DNA of 64,000 nt from Arthrobacter sp. MYb213 (GTDB lineage: Bacteria; Actinomycetota; Actinomycetes; Actinomycetales; Micrococcaceae), in contig NZ_PCQA01000001.1 of the NCBI RefSeq assembly GCF_002979915.1, positions 310,001-374,000 of the forward strand. The letters run 5' to 3'. This document shows, one piece after another, positions 45,454 to 54,975 of the stretch. Each line of letters opens with the position of its first letter. Position 1 is the stretch's first letter. Below the pieces are notes generated by a model. It was not told the DNA's origin and searched no databases. It saw only the letters and a program-made list of their open reading frames with translations. The position numbers and the translations under genes were made by a program.

Positions 45454-47250
45454 GTGCTACGCACTCATCAGCTGGGCGAACTTCGCGCCGAGCACATTTC
45501 ACAGCAGGTCACCCTCACCGGTTGGGTTGCGCGTCGTCGCGACCACGGTGGCGTGGCGTTCCTCGATCTGCGCGATGCCTCGGGGTTCGCCCAGGTAGTC
45601 GTGCGTGATGAAGAGGACTTCCACCCGCTGCGCAATGAATTCGTGTTGCAGATCAAGGGCACCGTTGAGCGTCGTCCGGAGGGCAACGAAAACCCGAACC
45701 TGCCCACAGGCGAGATCGAGGTGATCGCCGAAGAGGTGAGCGTGCTGAACACCGCAGCCCCGCTTCCTTTCCAGATCGATGAGCACGTTGAGGTTGGCGA
45801 GGAGGCGCGTCTGCGTCACCGCTACCTTGACCTGCGCCGTCCGACCCCGACCCGCAACCTGCGTTTGCGTTCCGAGGTCAACCGTGCCGCACGTAACCTG
45901 CTGCACGATGAGGGCTTCGTCGAAATCGAAACTCCAACGCTGACTCGTTCCACCCCGGAAGGCGCCCGCGACTTCGTCGTACCGGCACGCCTTTCCCCGG
46001 GCTCCTGGTACGCGTTGCCACAGTCCCCACAGCTGTTCAAGCAGCTGTTGCAGGTCGGCGGCTTTGAAAAGTACTACCAGATCGCTCGTTGCTACCGCGA
46101 TGAGGATTTCCGTGCGGACCGCCAGCCAGAATTCACCCAGCTGGATATCGAAGCCTCGTTCGTTGAGGAAGATGACATCATCGAGCTCGGTGAGAAGCTG
46201 GTTAAGGAAATCTGGTCGTTGATCGACGTGCAGGTTCCTACCCCGATTCGCCGCATGGCGTACTCCGAGGCTATGGCCAAGTACGGCAGCGACAAGCCAG
46301 ATCTGCGTTTCGGTCTGGAATTGACCGAAATGACCGAATACTTCGCGAACACCTCTTTTAAGGTGTTCCAGTCCGCGTATGTCGGTTCCGTGGTCATGCC
46401 AGGTGGCGCATCCCAGCCACGACGCACCCTGGATGCTTGGCAGGAATTTGCTAAGCAGCGCGGTGCCAAGGGTCTTGCCTACGTGCTGCTCAAGGAAGAT
46501 GGCGAGCTAGCTGGTCCAGTGGCGAAGAACCTGTCCGACGAGGAGAAGGCCGGCTTGGCGCAGGCGACCGGCGCGAAGCCCGGCGACTGCATCTTCTTCT
46601 CCGCGGGAGACAAAACCGAATCGCGCGCACTGCTTGGCGCGGTCCGCGTGGAAATCGGTCACCGCACCGGTCTGATCAAGGACGGCGACTGGGCATTCGT
46701 CTGGATCGTCGACGCACCTATGTTCGAGCCAGCATCCGCGGCCGTTGCCTCCGGCGACGTGGCAGTGGGCGCCGGCGCCTGGACCGCCGTGCACCACGCG
46801 TTCACCAGCCCGAAGCCAGAGTTCATGGACACCTTCGACACCGATCCTGGTTCGGCGCTGTCCTACGCTTATGACATCGTCTGCAACGGTAACGAAATTG
46901 GTGGCGGTTCGATCCGTATCCACCAGCGTGAGGTGCAGGAACGTGTCTTCAAGCTGATGGGCGTGTCCGACGAGCAGGCACAGACCCAGTTCGGCTTCCT
47001 GCTGGAGGGCTTCAAGTTCGGCGCCCCTCCACACGGCGGCATCGCCCTGGGTTGGGACCGCGTACTGCAGCTACTCACCGGTTCCGAGTCGATCCGCGAC
47101 GTCATCGCTTTCCCGAAGACCGGTGGCGGTTTTGATCCGCTGACCGCCGCGCCTGCGCCGATCACCCCGGCACAGCGTAAGGAAGCCGGCATCGACTTCA
47201 AGCCAGAGAAGAAGAAGGTCGAAGAGACCGCGAAGGCCGAAGCCAAGTAG
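45454..47250 (+). CDS. aspS: Aspartate--tRNA ligase
   Basis: A 598-residue class II synthetase of bacterial type. It has an N-terminal OB-fold anticodon domain ([20 protein letters not shown]), motif 2 ([21 protein letters not shown]), the bacterial GAD insertion (about 290-420) and motif 3 ([15 protein letters not shown]). The C-terminal tail is Lys/Glu/Ala-rich ([16 protein letters not shown]). It starts at GTG 45454 with AAAGGA upstream. Whether it also charges tRNA-Asn cannot be told here. Confidence 0.97.
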   Translation: MLRTHQLGELRAEHISQQVTLTGWVARRRDHGGVAFLDLRDASGFAQVVVRDEEDFHPLRNEFVLQIKGTVERRPEGNENPNLPTGEIEVIAEEVSVLNTAAPLPFQIDEHVEVGEEARLRHRYLDLRRPTPTRNLRLRSEVNRAARNLLHDEGFVEIETPTLTRSTPEGARDFVVPARLSPGSWYALPQSPQLFKQLLQVGGFEKYYQIARCYRDEDFRADRQPEFTQLDIEASFVEEDDIIELGEKLVKEIWSLIDVQVPTPIRRMAYSEAMAKYGSDKPDLRFGLELTEMTEYFANTSFKVFQSAYVGSVVMPGGASQPRRTLDAWQEFAKQRGAKGLAYVLLKEDGELAGPVAKNLSDEEKAGLAQATGAKPGDCIFFSAGDKTESRALLGAVRVEIGHRTGLIKDGDWAFVWIVDAPMFEPASAAVASGDVAVGAGAWTAVHHAFTSPKPEFMDTFDTDPGSALSYAYDIVCNGNEIGGGSIRIHQREVQERVFKLMGVSDEQAQTQFGFLLEGFKFGAPPHGGIALGWDRVLQLLTGSESIRDVIAFPKTGGGFDPLTAAPAPITPAQRKEAGIDFKPEKKKVEETAKAEAK

Positions 47251-47269
47251 GCTTAGGGCACTTCGAGAA

Positions 47270-47312
47270 GCCGGATGGAACGCACTTGCGCGTTCCATCC
47301 GGCGTTCTTTTT
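47270..47312 (+). terminator. Intrinsic terminator after aspS
   Basis: A perfect 14-bp stem, GCCGGATGGAACGC (47270-47283) with GCGTTCCATCCGGC (47290-47303), then a T-rich run. Confidence 0.95.
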
Positions 47313-47353
47313 TAAAAAATAGGTCAGAAGGTGGATTAAGGCCGATTTTAATA

Positions 47354-47374
47354 CTAGGTTAGTTTTCAACCTAG
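47354..47374. promoter_or_regulatory. Inverted repeat CTAGGTT-N7-AACCTAG, candidate PadR operator
   Basis: CTAGGTT (47354-47360) and AACCTAG (47368-47374) are a perfect inverted repeat with a 7-nt spacer. They lie 24 nt upstream of the TTG start of the membrane-protein gene whose operon encodes a PadR regulator. A TAATAC (47349-47354) overlapping the left arm is a possible -10. The regulator assignment is inferred. Confidence 0.5.
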
Positions 47375-47397
47375 ATATTTCGATCCGAGGAGACCAC

Positions 47398-48516
47398 TTG
47401 GCCCCGGCAGAACCCAATGCCATCATCGAGCAATACCCCGAAGGCGATCGCCCGTGGGCGGAGGACTTCAGCCTTGCCATGTGGCTCAATGACCTCAACG
47501 ATTCGCAGCGCGTCCAAGAACTGGAAAATGCGCTGGCTGCCGTTGGTGATAGTGGCCAAGGCGCGGAAGATCTCTTTGGTGATGCAGATGAATACGGCGA
47601 AGTCCGGGCCTACTCTCGATTAACACCACAGCAGCTCGCGGATTCGGAGATGTCTATCAACAGCAGCATGCTGTTGCTCGTTGGTTTCGGGCTTGTTGTT
47701 GGCCTACTGTGCGCCGGATTTGGCGCTTGGGTCGGATTTCGCGACGGATGGGCTTCGTATTCGTGGCACTTTTGGCAGCTAGCGGCTTTGAGCGCAGGCT
47801 CGGGAATCGCCTTATCCGGGCACCTGTGGTGGTTGTACCGACTCAAAGGAAAATTTGCACGATCATGGTCGCTGGGGTTGTCCGGAATAGCAGTTTCCAT
47901 CGCGGTGGCCGCGCTTATCGCCACATTCGGCGGTGAACAAGCACTGCCCATGCCTAACTGGCTGGCACCGATTCTCGGTATAGCCCTGGCTGTCAGCGTG
48001 TTTTGGCTGCCATTTAATGAAGAGCCTGCGGTACCAGGTGATGGCGCCCTAACATTCGCAGAGCCAGAAGCGTGGTTTGCCGAATCCACGCGTTTGCTAC
48101 GCGGACGTTATGGAATGCGAGCTAAAGAGGCGGCCTTCGTTATGGCACCGGCCCGCGAACACTGGTCCAATATCAGCATGCTGGGAGAGGAAGCCTCGAT
48201 TCAAGAAGAATTCGGCACTCCGGGCGAATTTGCCATCGGCCTGGGAGTGAACACCGCAAAGGCGTTGCAACGGCGATGGTTAATGCTCCGGTTGCTGCCA
48301 CTGGCGCTCGTCGGCCTATACGCCCCCAGCCTCGTGGAAGGGTTACTTGCCCCGGACCGCAGCGGATGGGATATCTTCTTCACGGTTTGTATCGTGATTT
48401 ATGCGGCGCTTTCTTTGTACGAGTTACGCCCAGCAAATCGCGCAGAATATGTGGAATCAAAACTAGCTCAAAGGCGCGCCCATGCCCGTGGCCTGGAAGA
48501 AGGCCGCGATGAGTAA
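47398..48516 (+). CDS. PadR-associated membrane protein with two HAAS-like modules
   Basis: A 372-residue protein. The N-terminal ~80 residues (SLAMWLNDLNDSQRVQELEN, ending LFGDADEYGEV) resemble the HAAS/DUF1700 signalling helix bundle found with PadR regulators. Four hydrophobic helices follow (about 88-110, 120-140, 153-175, 185-202). A second HAAS-like module (EAWFAESTRLLRGRYGMRAK, ending EEFGTPGEFAIGL) comes next, then two more helices. The start is TTG 47398 with GAGGAG (47387-47392) at good spacing. The downstream PadR gene overlaps by 8 nt. A membrane sensor or target of the PadR circuit is plausible, and its ligand is unknown. Confidence 0.75.
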   Translation: MAPAEPNAIIEQYPEGDRPWAEDFSLAMWLNDLNDSQRVQELENALAAVGDSGQGAEDLFGDADEYGEVRAYSRLTPQQLADSEMSINSSMLLLVGFGLVVGLLCAGFGAWVGFRDGWASYSWHFWQLAALSAGSGIALSGHLWWLYRLKGKFARSWSLGLSGIAVSIAVAALIATFGGEQALPMPNWLAPILGIALAVSVFWLPFNEEPAVPGDGALTFAEPEAWFAESTRLLRGRYGMRAKEAAFVMAPAREHWSNISMLGEEASIQEEFGTPGEFAIGLGVNTAKALQRRWLMLRLLPLALVGLYAPSLVEGLLAPDRSGWDIFFTVCIVIYAALSLYELRPANRAEYVESKLAQRRAHARGLEEGRDE

Positions 48517-48838
48517 GGAGTCGCCATTTCCCGGCAGCTGGCAGCGAGCCATGCTTCCGATGCTTTTGTTGGCTGAACTATCCACGGGGCCAGCTCACGG
48601 CTATGCACTGTCCAAATCCCTGCAGGAGCGAAGTTTCGGGCCGGTCAAGGGCGCGACACTTTATCCCGCGTTGGCGAAATTAGAAGCTTCGGGATTTGTG
48701 GAAACTCGATGGGAAGAAGGCCAAGGCGGGCCCGGGAGGAAAGTCTACGAACTCTCCGTTGCTGGTCGTACCGAGCTGGACAAGCAGAGCGCAAACTTCG
48801 AAATGCTCGCACAATTGGTGAAAGCTATCGTTCGCTAA
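48509..48838 (+). CDS. PadR family transcriptional regulator
   Basis: A 109-residue winged-helix regulator. LLAELSTGPAHGYALSKSL is the N-terminal helix pair, KGATLYPALAKLEASGFVE the recognition helix (family form T-L-Y-x-x-L-x-R-L), and GRKVYELSVAGRTEL the wing. The C-terminal dimerisation helix is short. The ATG at 48509 overlaps the stop of the membrane-protein gene (ATGAGTAA) and replaces an upstream alternative at 48482. Its TAA shares CTAA with the stop of convergent dtd. It probably represses its own operon through the repeat at 47354-47374. Confidence 0.9.
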   Translation: MSKESPFPGSWQRAMLPMLLLAELSTGPAHGYALSKSLQERSFGPVKGATLYPALAKLEASGFVETRWEEGQGGPGRKVYELSVAGRTELDKQSANFEMLAQLVKAIVR

Positions 48839-49272
48839 GCTAACTCGGCCGAATCAACGATCACCGTGAATGGGCCGGTGTTGGTGAGCGACACGTTCAT
48901 CATCGCGCCAAATTTTCCGGTCGCAACCGTGGCACCTAATTCGCGCAGATAGGTCACGAAGTACTCGTACAGCGGTTCGCTGACCGGACCGGGAGCCGCG
49001 TTAGACCACGAGGGGCGTCGGCCCTTGCGCACCGAACCGTAGAGGGTGAACTGGCTGATCACCAATAGCGGAGCGTTGAGGCCAGCGGCCGAGGTTTCAT
49101 CCTCCATAATGCGCAGTTGCCAGATTTTCTCTGCAACCTTGCGTGCGGTGCCCTGATCATCGTCATGGGTCACACCCAAAAGAATCACCAACCCCGGGGC
49201 ATCAAGTTTGCCGACGATTTCCCCTTCGACCTCGACGTGGGCGTTGCTGGCAACCTGGATGACGGCGCGCAT
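48835..49272 (-). CDS. dtd: D-aminoacyl-tRNA deacylase
   Basis: A 145-residue DTD that removes D-amino acids (and Gly mischarged on tRNA-Ala) from tRNAs. The two family motifs are S-Q-F-T-L (VISQFTLYG) and the Gly-cisPro motif, here NTGPFT, where the usual form is N-x-G-P-V-T. The Gly-Pro core is intact. Length is normal. It is convergent with the PadR gene with a 4-nt stop overlap. Confidence 0.95.
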   Translation of the reverse strand: MRAVIQVASNAHVEVEGEIVGKLDAPGLVILLGVTHDDDQGTARKVAEKIWQLRIMEDETSAAGLNAPLLVISQFTLYGSVRKGRRPSWSNAAPGPVSEPLYEYFVTYLRELGATVATGKFGAMMNVSLTNTGPFTVIVDSAELA

Positions 49273-49361
49273 AGGGCAGGTCCTTTCAGAAGCTGGTCGG
49301 TGGCAGCGGTGAAGTGTTGGCCTGCACCGCGCAACTATCAGAATATCGGTAGGGTGGGTGT

Positions 49362-50735
49362 GTGAACGATTTGCTGGATGCCCTGGATGAAGGTTCGATC
49401 AAGCGGCCGCGCCCACCCCTTGCGGTCCGTATGCGCCCCAAGACGCTGGATGAACTAGTCGGCCAAGCGCATCTGCTGGGTCCCGGCTCCCCGCTGCGGC
49501 AACTCGCCGAGCATCCCGAAACCGGTTTGGCCGGGCCTGCCAGTGTGATCTTGTACGGCCCGCCAGGTATCGGCAAGACCACCATTGCGCACGTGATTGC
49601 CCGCGCCACGGATCGAAAATTTGTGGAGCTTTCGGCGATCACCGCCGGGGTGAAAGACGTCCGCCGAGTCATCGAGCAGGCCAAGGATGACCGCGATCTG
49701 CGCGGGGTCACCACGGTGCTTTTCCTCGATGAGATCCACCGCTTTAACAAGGCTCAGCAAGACTCATTGCTTCCCGGGGTAGAGAACCGGGTGGTGGTGC
49801 TGGTCGCAGCCACCACCGAGAACCCCTCCTTTTCGGTGATCTCCCCGCTCCTGTCACGTTCCTTACTGCTGACCCTGCGCCCGCTGACCGATGCAGATCT
49901 CGCGCAGCTCCTTGACCGTGCGGTGCAGGACGAGCGAGGTTTTGACGCACAGGTAGTTCTACCCGAAGCGCAGCGAGACGCAATCGTCCGGCTAGCTCAA
50001 GGCGACGCGCGACGTTCCTTGACGGTGCTGGAGGCCGCCGGGGCAGTGGCCTGGAACGCGTCCGGGACCAAACCGGAACCGCCGATCGAAATCCAGGACG
50101 AACACGTCCAGCTCGCCATGGATCAGGCGGTGCAACGTTATGACAAAGACGGCGATCAGCACTACGACATCATCTCCGCGTTCATCAAATCCATTCGCGG
50201 CTCCGACGCCGATGCGGCCCTGCACTATTTGGCGCGCATGCTCTCCGCCGGGGAGGACCCGCGGTTTATCGCCCGCCGGCTGATGATCAGCGCCAGCGAG
50301 GACATCGGTATGGCCGACTCCAGCGCCCTGCCGTTGGCGGTGGCAGCGGCCCAATCGGTAGCGTTGATCGGCATGCCTGAGGCGCGGCTGATCCTTGGGC
50401 ACGCCACCGTGCATCTGGCCACCGCGCCGAAATCAAACGCCGCCTATACCGCAATCAATGAGGCCATCGCCGACGTGAACGCGGGCAAGGGTTCGCTGGT
50501 CCCGGACCACCTGCGCGACGCGCACTATCCGGGAGCCAAGCAGTTGGGCCACGGCGTCGGCTACATTTATTCGCACGACGCCCCGCATTCGATCGCTAGC
50601 CAGCAGTATTTGCCCGACGATCTGCTCGGCACCAACTACTACCGGCCCACGGCCAATGGCACCGAACGAACGCTCGGTGATCGGCTGGCTAAACTACGCG
50701 AAATTATCCGACGTAAAGACAAGAAGAAACGATAG
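49362..50735 (+). CDS. rarA: Replication-associated recombination protein A (RarA/MgsA)
   Basis: A 457-residue AAA+ ATPase related to RuvB and clamp loaders that acts at stalled forks. It has Walker [10 protein letters not shown], Walker B LDEIHRFN, sensor 1 [10 protein letters not shown] and sensor 2 [11 protein letters not shown]. The C-terminal tetramerisation domain includes [17 protein letters not shown] and [19 protein letters not shown]. It starts at GTG 49362. It is monocistronic or cotranscribed with rpsD only by readthrough. Confidence 0.96.
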   Translation: MNDLLDALDEGSIKRPRPPLAVRMRPKTLDELVGQAHLLGPGSPLRQLAEHPETGLAGPASVILYGPPGIGKTTIAHVIARATDRKFVELSAITAGVKDVRRVIEQAKDDRDLRGVTTVLFLDEIHRFNKAQQDSLLPGVENRVVVLVAATTENPSFSVISPLLSRSLLLTLRPLTDADLAQLLDRAVQDERGFDAQVVLPEAQRDAIVRLAQGDARRSLTVLEAAGAVAWNASGTKPEPPIEIQDEHVQLAMDQAVQRYDKDGDQHYDIISAFIKSIRGSDADAALHYLARMLSAGEDPRFIARRLMISASEDIGMADSSALPLAVAAAQSVALIGMPEARLILGHATVHLATAPKSNAAYTAINEAIADVNAGKGSLVPDHLRDAHYPGAKQLGHGVGYIYSHDAPHSIASQQYLPDDLLGTNYYRPTANGTERTLGDRLAKLREIIRRKDKKKR

Positions 50736-50924
50736 CGAGCTACGTTACAAGAGTCCGTTGTGGGGTTCGCATTCGTGTAGACTTGATCTTTGGCTGGCAA
50801 GCCTTGTCGTTGTTGCGAGTAATCGTAGGGTCGGCAGGTTGTAGTGGTCGAGGGCCGCGACGCCCCAACACTCTCCGTCCCGGAGGCCAGTAGATTCCGT
50901 CGCTAAAACGAAAAGGACACACTT
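50736..50924 (+). promoter_or_regulatory. rpsD promoter and leader
   Basis: A TAGACT (50778-50783) is a likely -10 element, though no good -35 was found at ideal spacing. About 140 nt of leader follow, with small hairpins such as GGCT/AGCC (50792-50803) and CTCCG/CGGAG (50873-50885). An S4-binding autoregulatory structure is possible but not shown. Confidence 0.4.
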
Positions 50925-51548
50925 ATGGCTAACGCCCGTGCCCGCCGTACCGTGCGCCTCTCGCGCGCACTCGGCCTTGCCCTGACTCCAAAAGCTGAAA
51001 AGTACATGGAGCGTCGTCCCTACGGTCCCGGCCAGCATGGTCGCGCCCGCAAGAAGCAGGACAGCGACTACGCGGTACGTCTGCGCCAGAAGCAGCGTCT
51101 TCGTGCCCAGTACGGCATCCGCGAAGTTCAGATGCTTAACGCTTTCAAGGAAGCAAAGCGCCTCGGCGGCCAGACCGGTGACAACCTGTTGGCACTGCTC
51201 GAGTCCCGTCTAGACGCTCTGGTTCTGCGTGCAGGCTTCGCCCGCACCATCCAGCAGGCTCGTCAGCTAGTTGTGCACCGCCACATCCTAGTTAACGGCC
51301 AGCGCGTGGACCGTCCATCGTTCAAGGTGCAGCCGGGTCAGATGATCCACGTGCACGAACGCAGCGAGACGATGGTTCCTTTCCAGATGGCAGCAGCCGG
51401 AGAGCACGCAACCGTGCTTCCAGCAGTTCCTGCTTACCTGGACGTAAAGCTGGAAGCCTTGCAGGCTACCTACCTGCGCACTCCTGAGCGCGCAGAGATC
51501 CCAGTGACTTGCGAAGAGAACCTCGTGGTCGAGTACTACGCACGCTAA
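50925..51548 (+). CDS. rpsD: 30S ribosomal protein S4
   Basis: A 207-residue primary 16S rRNA-binding protein. RPYGPGQHGRARKKQDSDY identifies the N-terminal part. It lacks the four-cysteine zinc motif of some S4 paralogues, so it is the zinc-free form. The S4 RNA-binding domain is RLDALVLRAGFARTIQQARQ, then LVNGQRVDRPSF. It is encoded alone, outside the alpha operon. A strong terminator follows. Confidence 0.98.
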   Translation: MANARARRTVRLSRALGLALTPKAEKYMERRPYGPGQHGRARKKQDSDYAVRLRQKQRLRAQYGIREVQMLNAFKEAKRLGGQTGDNLLALLESRLDALVLRAGFARTIQQARQLVVHRHILVNGQRVDRPSFKVQPGQMIHVHERSETMVPFQMAAAGEHATVLPAVPAYLDVKLEALQATYLRTPERAEIPVTCEENLVVEYYAR

Positions 51549-51564
51549 ACTTAGTGTGTGTTTG

Positions 51565-51595
51565 GTGGCCCGCAACCGACTCGGTTGCGGGCCAC
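51565..51595 (+). terminator. Terminator after rpsD
   Basis: GTGGCCCGCAACC (51565-51577) pairs perfectly with GGTTGCGGGCCAC (51583-51595) around a 5-nt loop. Confidence 0.9.
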
Positions 51596-51672
51596 TGGCT
51601 TAACTACCTTTAATCGCCTTCGGTTCGATAAGGTGGACTGGCAGCAAGCACCCAAAGCAGAAGAGGAAGCAC

Positions 51673-52044
51673 ATGTCGGGTTCGGATATTGCAGGGCTCA
51701 TCGCGGCCGGCGTCTTTGCCATCTTGGTGGCACTGTTGGCCGTACCAATTATCAAGTTGGGCAAGGTGTTTGATGAGCTTCGAAACTCGATCAAAGACAT
51801 TTCCGACGGGACCACTCCGCTGATCGGCGAGGTTGCTAACACGGTGGCCACGACCAATGACCAGCTCAAGAAGGTCGACGCGATCACCTCAAACGTCTCC
51901 GATGCGAGCGCCAACGTCTCCGCGCTGTCCTCCTTGGTGGCAGCCACGGTGGGTAAGCCACTGATCAAGGTCGCAGCTTTCACCTCGGGTGTGAAGGCTG
52001 CGATGAACGCGAATGCCAGCGGCAAGGGCCGCCGTAGCCGTTAG
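51673..52044 (+). CDS. DUF948 domain-containing membrane-anchored protein
   Basis: A 123-residue protein. One N-terminal helix (about 5-28, IAGLIAAGVFAILVALLAVPI) is followed by a long amphipathic helix region with regular Asn/Val/Ser spacing (VANTVATTNDQL, then VDAITSNVSDASANVSALSS), which fits DUF948 proteins related to methyl-accepting-like coiled coils. The tail is basic (GKGRRSR). It is the first gene of a run ending in alaS-ruvX-mltG. Its function is unknown. Confidence 0.88.
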   Translation: MSGSDIAGLIAAGVFAILVALLAVPIIKLGKVFDELRNSIKDISDGTTPLIGEVANTVATTNDQLKKVDAITSNVSDASANVSALSSLVAATVGKPLIKVAAFTSGVKAAMNANASGKGRRSR

Positions 52045-52055
52045 GGGAGACTAGA

Positions 52056-52265
52056 ATGAAGAAGCTTTTGTGGGTTGTTATTGGCGTGGGCGTCGGAGTC
52101 CTCGCCACCAAGAAATACACCGAAGTATCCTCCGGGGCGGCACTAAACCGTCAGGTCGGTAAGTATGCCGACCGCATCTCGGAGGTTGTGGGAGCATTCC
52201 GTGAGGGAATGAACTCCCGCGAAGTAGAACTACGTTCCGCCTTAGGCGTGGACACCGCTAAGTGA
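52056..52265 (+). CDS. DUF6167-like small membrane protein
   Basis: A 69-residue protein with one N-terminal helix (KKLLWVVIGVGVGVLATKKY) and a charged helical tail (ISEVVGAFREGMNSREVELR). It resembles DUF6167 proteins, which lie between a DUF948 gene and alaS in actinobacteria. It is 11 bp after the DUF948 gene and 19 bp before alaS, so cotranscription is likely. The function is unknown. Confidence 0.82.
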   Translation: MKKLLWVVIGVGVGVLATKKYTEVSSGAALNRQVGKYADRISEVVGAFREGMNSREVELRSALGVDTAK

Positions 52266-52284
52266 AGGGACCATCCGTAACACG

Positions 52285-54975
52285 ATGAAAACGCAGGAAA
52301 TTGCACGCCGCTGGGTAGACTTCTTCGTCTCCAAGGGGCACACGGCGGTACCCAGCGCGTCGCTGGTCTCATCTGACCCTTCGCTGCTCTTTACGGTGGC
52401 CGGCATGGTCCCGTTCATCCCTTACCTCACCGCGCAGGAAGAGCCGCCATACACGCGTGCCACCTCGGTGCAGAAGTGCATCCGCACCGGTGACATCGAA
52501 GAGGTCGGTAAGACCTCACGCCACGGCACCTTCTTCCAGATGTGCGGCAACTTCTCCTTCGGCGATTACTTCAAGCGCGAAGCAATCCACTTCGCCTGGG
52601 AACTGCTCACCGGTTCGATCGAAGACGGCGGCTACGGACTAGATAAGGCTCGGCTCTGGGTCACCGTCTACGAGGACGGCGACGAAAAAGACACCGAGGC
52701 TCGCAGCATCTGGGAAGACGAGATCGGTATGCCTACCGAACGCGTGGTAGGTACCGGTAAGGAAGATAACTACTGGAACACCGGCCAGCCGGGCCCCGGT
52801 GGCCCCTGCTCGGAAATCTACTACGACCGCGGCCCAGCCTACGGTGTAGATGGCGGCCCAGCCGTCGACGAGACCCGTTTTGTCGAGATCTGGAACCTCG
52901 TCTTCATGCAGTACCGACTTTCCGCGGTACGCTCCAAAACCGACTTTGATGTTGCCGGCGAACTGCCTAAGCGCAATATCGATACCGGTCTAGGTCTGGA
53001 ACGTCTGGCAATGATCTTGCAGGGCGTGGAGAACATGTACGAAACCGATCAGCTGCGCCCGGTGCTTGACAAGGCCGCTCAACTGGCCGGCATCGAATAC
53101 ACCTCCACCGAGGACCCGGAAGATCCGAACCACGCCAACGACGTGCGCCTGCGCATGATCGCTGACCACACCCGCTCCTCGCTGATGCTCATCTCCGATG
53201 GCGTCACCCCGGGTAACGAAGGCCGCGGCTACGTACTGCGCCGACTGATCCGCCGTGCCGTGCGCGCGCTACGTCTCATGGGCGTGGACACCGCGGTACT
53301 GCCAGAGTTGCTGCCGGTCTCACGTGACGCGATGAAGGGTGTTTACCCTATCGTCGCCGAAGACTTCGAACGTATTGCACGTATCGCTTACGCAGAAGAG
53401 CGCGCCTTTAGCCGCACCATCGCCTCGGGCACCATCCGACTCGACGACGCGCTGAAATCCGCTCGAGCCGAAGGACATAACCTCTCCGGTGATGACGCTT
53501 TCGCCCTACATGACACCTTCGGATTCCCGATCGACCTGACCTTGGAAATTGCTTCCGAGGCCGGGCTTGCGGTGGATGAGAAGCGCTTCCGCGAACTGAT
53601 GACCGAACAGCGCACCCGCGCCCAGAAGGACGCCAAGTCCAAAAAGGGTGGGCACGCTGACCTGAGCGTCTTCAACCAGTTAGCGCAGGCCGGCAAGGTC
53701 AACTTCACCGGTTATGACACGCTTGTGGGTGAATCAAAGATCCGCGGCATCGTCTCTAACGGTGCGGTGGTGAACTACGCCGAACAGGGTCAAGAAATTG
53801 ACCTGGTACTCGACGAGACCCCGTTCTACGCCGAATCTGGCGGTCAAGCCGGCGATATCGGCTTGATCACCGGCGACGGCTTCGTGCTGGAGGTCACCGA
53901 TGTGCAGGCTCCGGTGAAGGGGCTCAACGTCCACAAGGTGATCGTGCGCGAGGGTGAACTTCCCGCCGACGCACTGGTGCGCACCCAGGTAGATGCGATC
54001 CGTCGTCACTCCGGTGAGCAGGCCCACTCGGCCACCCACCTGGTGCATGCGGCCTTGCGTCAATTACTAGGCGACACCGCTACCCAGGCCGGTTCCTTCA
54101 ACAAGGCAGGCTACCTACGCTTTGACTTCTCCTGGACCGAGGCACTCTCGGCTCAGGCACGCACCGAGGTGGAAGAGGTCGTGAACCTCGCGATCGCCGC
54201 CAACCACCAGGTGGTCACCAACGAGATGGCTTTGGCCCAAGCGCAGCAGCTGGGTGCGATGAGCCTGTTCGGTGAAAAGTACGGCAGCGCGGTGCGCGTC
54301 GTTGAGATGAACGGCGCCTGGTCCCGCGAGTTGTGCGGTGGCACCCACGTGCCAACCACCTCACGCATCGGCCAGCTCACCTTGCTTTCCGAAGCATCGG
54401 TCGGTTCGGGCAACCGCCGCGTCGAAGCGCTGGTAGGCATGGAGGCCTTCCGTCACGGAGCGGCCGAACGTGCCCTCGTGTCCGAGCTTTCCGGCCTCTT
54501 CCGGGTGCCGTCAAATCAGGTTTCCGAGCGGGTCAATGACACCGTGGCGAAGCTGAAGGCAGCGGAGAAGCAGATCGCCGAGCTGAAGAGCCAGGCGATG
54601 CTCGCACAGTCGGCCAAGCTGTTGGAGAAGGTCGAGACTATCGGCCAAACCCGGCTCTTGGCACACAATGCGGGGGCCATCGATTCGGCCGACGCGCTGC
54701 GCACCATGGCGTTGGACCTGCGTGGCAAGCTCGGTAGCGAAGCGGCGGTCATCGTGCTGATCGGCGAGTCAAACTCCCGTCCGCTGGTGCTCGCGGTGAC
54801 TAACGATGAGGCGCGCAGCAACGGCTTTAAGGCCGGCGCGCTGGTTCGTACCGCAACCGGGGTACTCGGCGGCGGTGGCGGCGGCAAGGACGATATGGCT
54901 CAGGGCGGCGGTCAGGACGTGTCAAAGATCGATGACGCGCTGGTAGCAATTCGGGCGGCACTTGCCAATGGCTAA
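52285..54975 (+). CDS. alaS: Alanine--tRNA ligase
   Basis: An 896-residue class II synthetase. The catalytic domain begins with the ARRWVDFFVSKGHT helix and contains motif 2 (RHGTFFQMCGNFSFGDYFK). The editing domain has the zinc ligands H-x-x-x-H (HSATHLVHAALRQ) and C-x-x-x-H (CGGTHVPTT). The C-terminal Gly-rich C-Ala domain ends GGGGGGKDDMAQGGG. It starts at ATG. ruvX overlaps by 8 nt. Confidence 0.98.
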   Translation: MKTQEIARRWVDFFVSKGHTAVPSASLVSSDPSLLFTVAGMVPFIPYLTAQEEPPYTRATSVQKCIRTGDIEEVGKTSRHGTFFQMCGNFSFGDYFKREAIHFAWELLTGSIEDGGYGLDKARLWVTVYEDGDEKDTEARSIWEDEIGMPTERVVGTGKEDNYWNTGQPGPGGPCSEIYYDRGPAYGVDGGPAVDETRFVEIWNLVFMQYRLSAVRSKTDFDVAGELPKRNIDTGLGLERLAMILQGVENMYETDQLRPVLDKAAQLAGIEYTSTEDPEDPNHANDVRLRMIADHTRSSLMLISDGVTPGNEGRGYVLRRLIRRAVRALRLMGVDTAVLPELLPVSRDAMKGVYPIVAEDFERIARIAYAEERAFSRTIASGTIRLDDALKSARAEGHNLSGDDAFALHDTFGFPIDLTLEIASEAGLAVDEKRFRELMTEQRTRAQKDAKSKKGGHADLSVFNQLAQAGKVNFTGYDTLVGESKIRGIVSNGAVVNYAEQGQEIDLVLDETPFYAESGGQAGDIGLITGDGFVLEVTDVQAPVKGLNVHKVIVREGELPADALVRTQVDAIRRHSGEQAHSATHLVHAALRQLLGDTATQAGSFNKAGYLRFDFSWTEALSAQARTEVEEVVNLAIAANHQVVTNEMALAQAQQLGAMSLFGEKYGSAVRVVEMNGAWSRELCGGTHVPTTSRIGQLTLLSEASVGSGNRRVEALVGMEAFRHGAAERALVSELSGLFRVPSNQVSERVNDTVAKLKAAEKQIAELKSQAMLAQSAKLLEKVETIGQTRLLAHNAGAIDSADALRTMALDLRGKLGSEAAVIVLIGESNSRPLVLAVTNDEARSNGFKAGALVRTATGVLGGGGGGKDDMAQGGGQDVSKIDDALVAIRAALANG

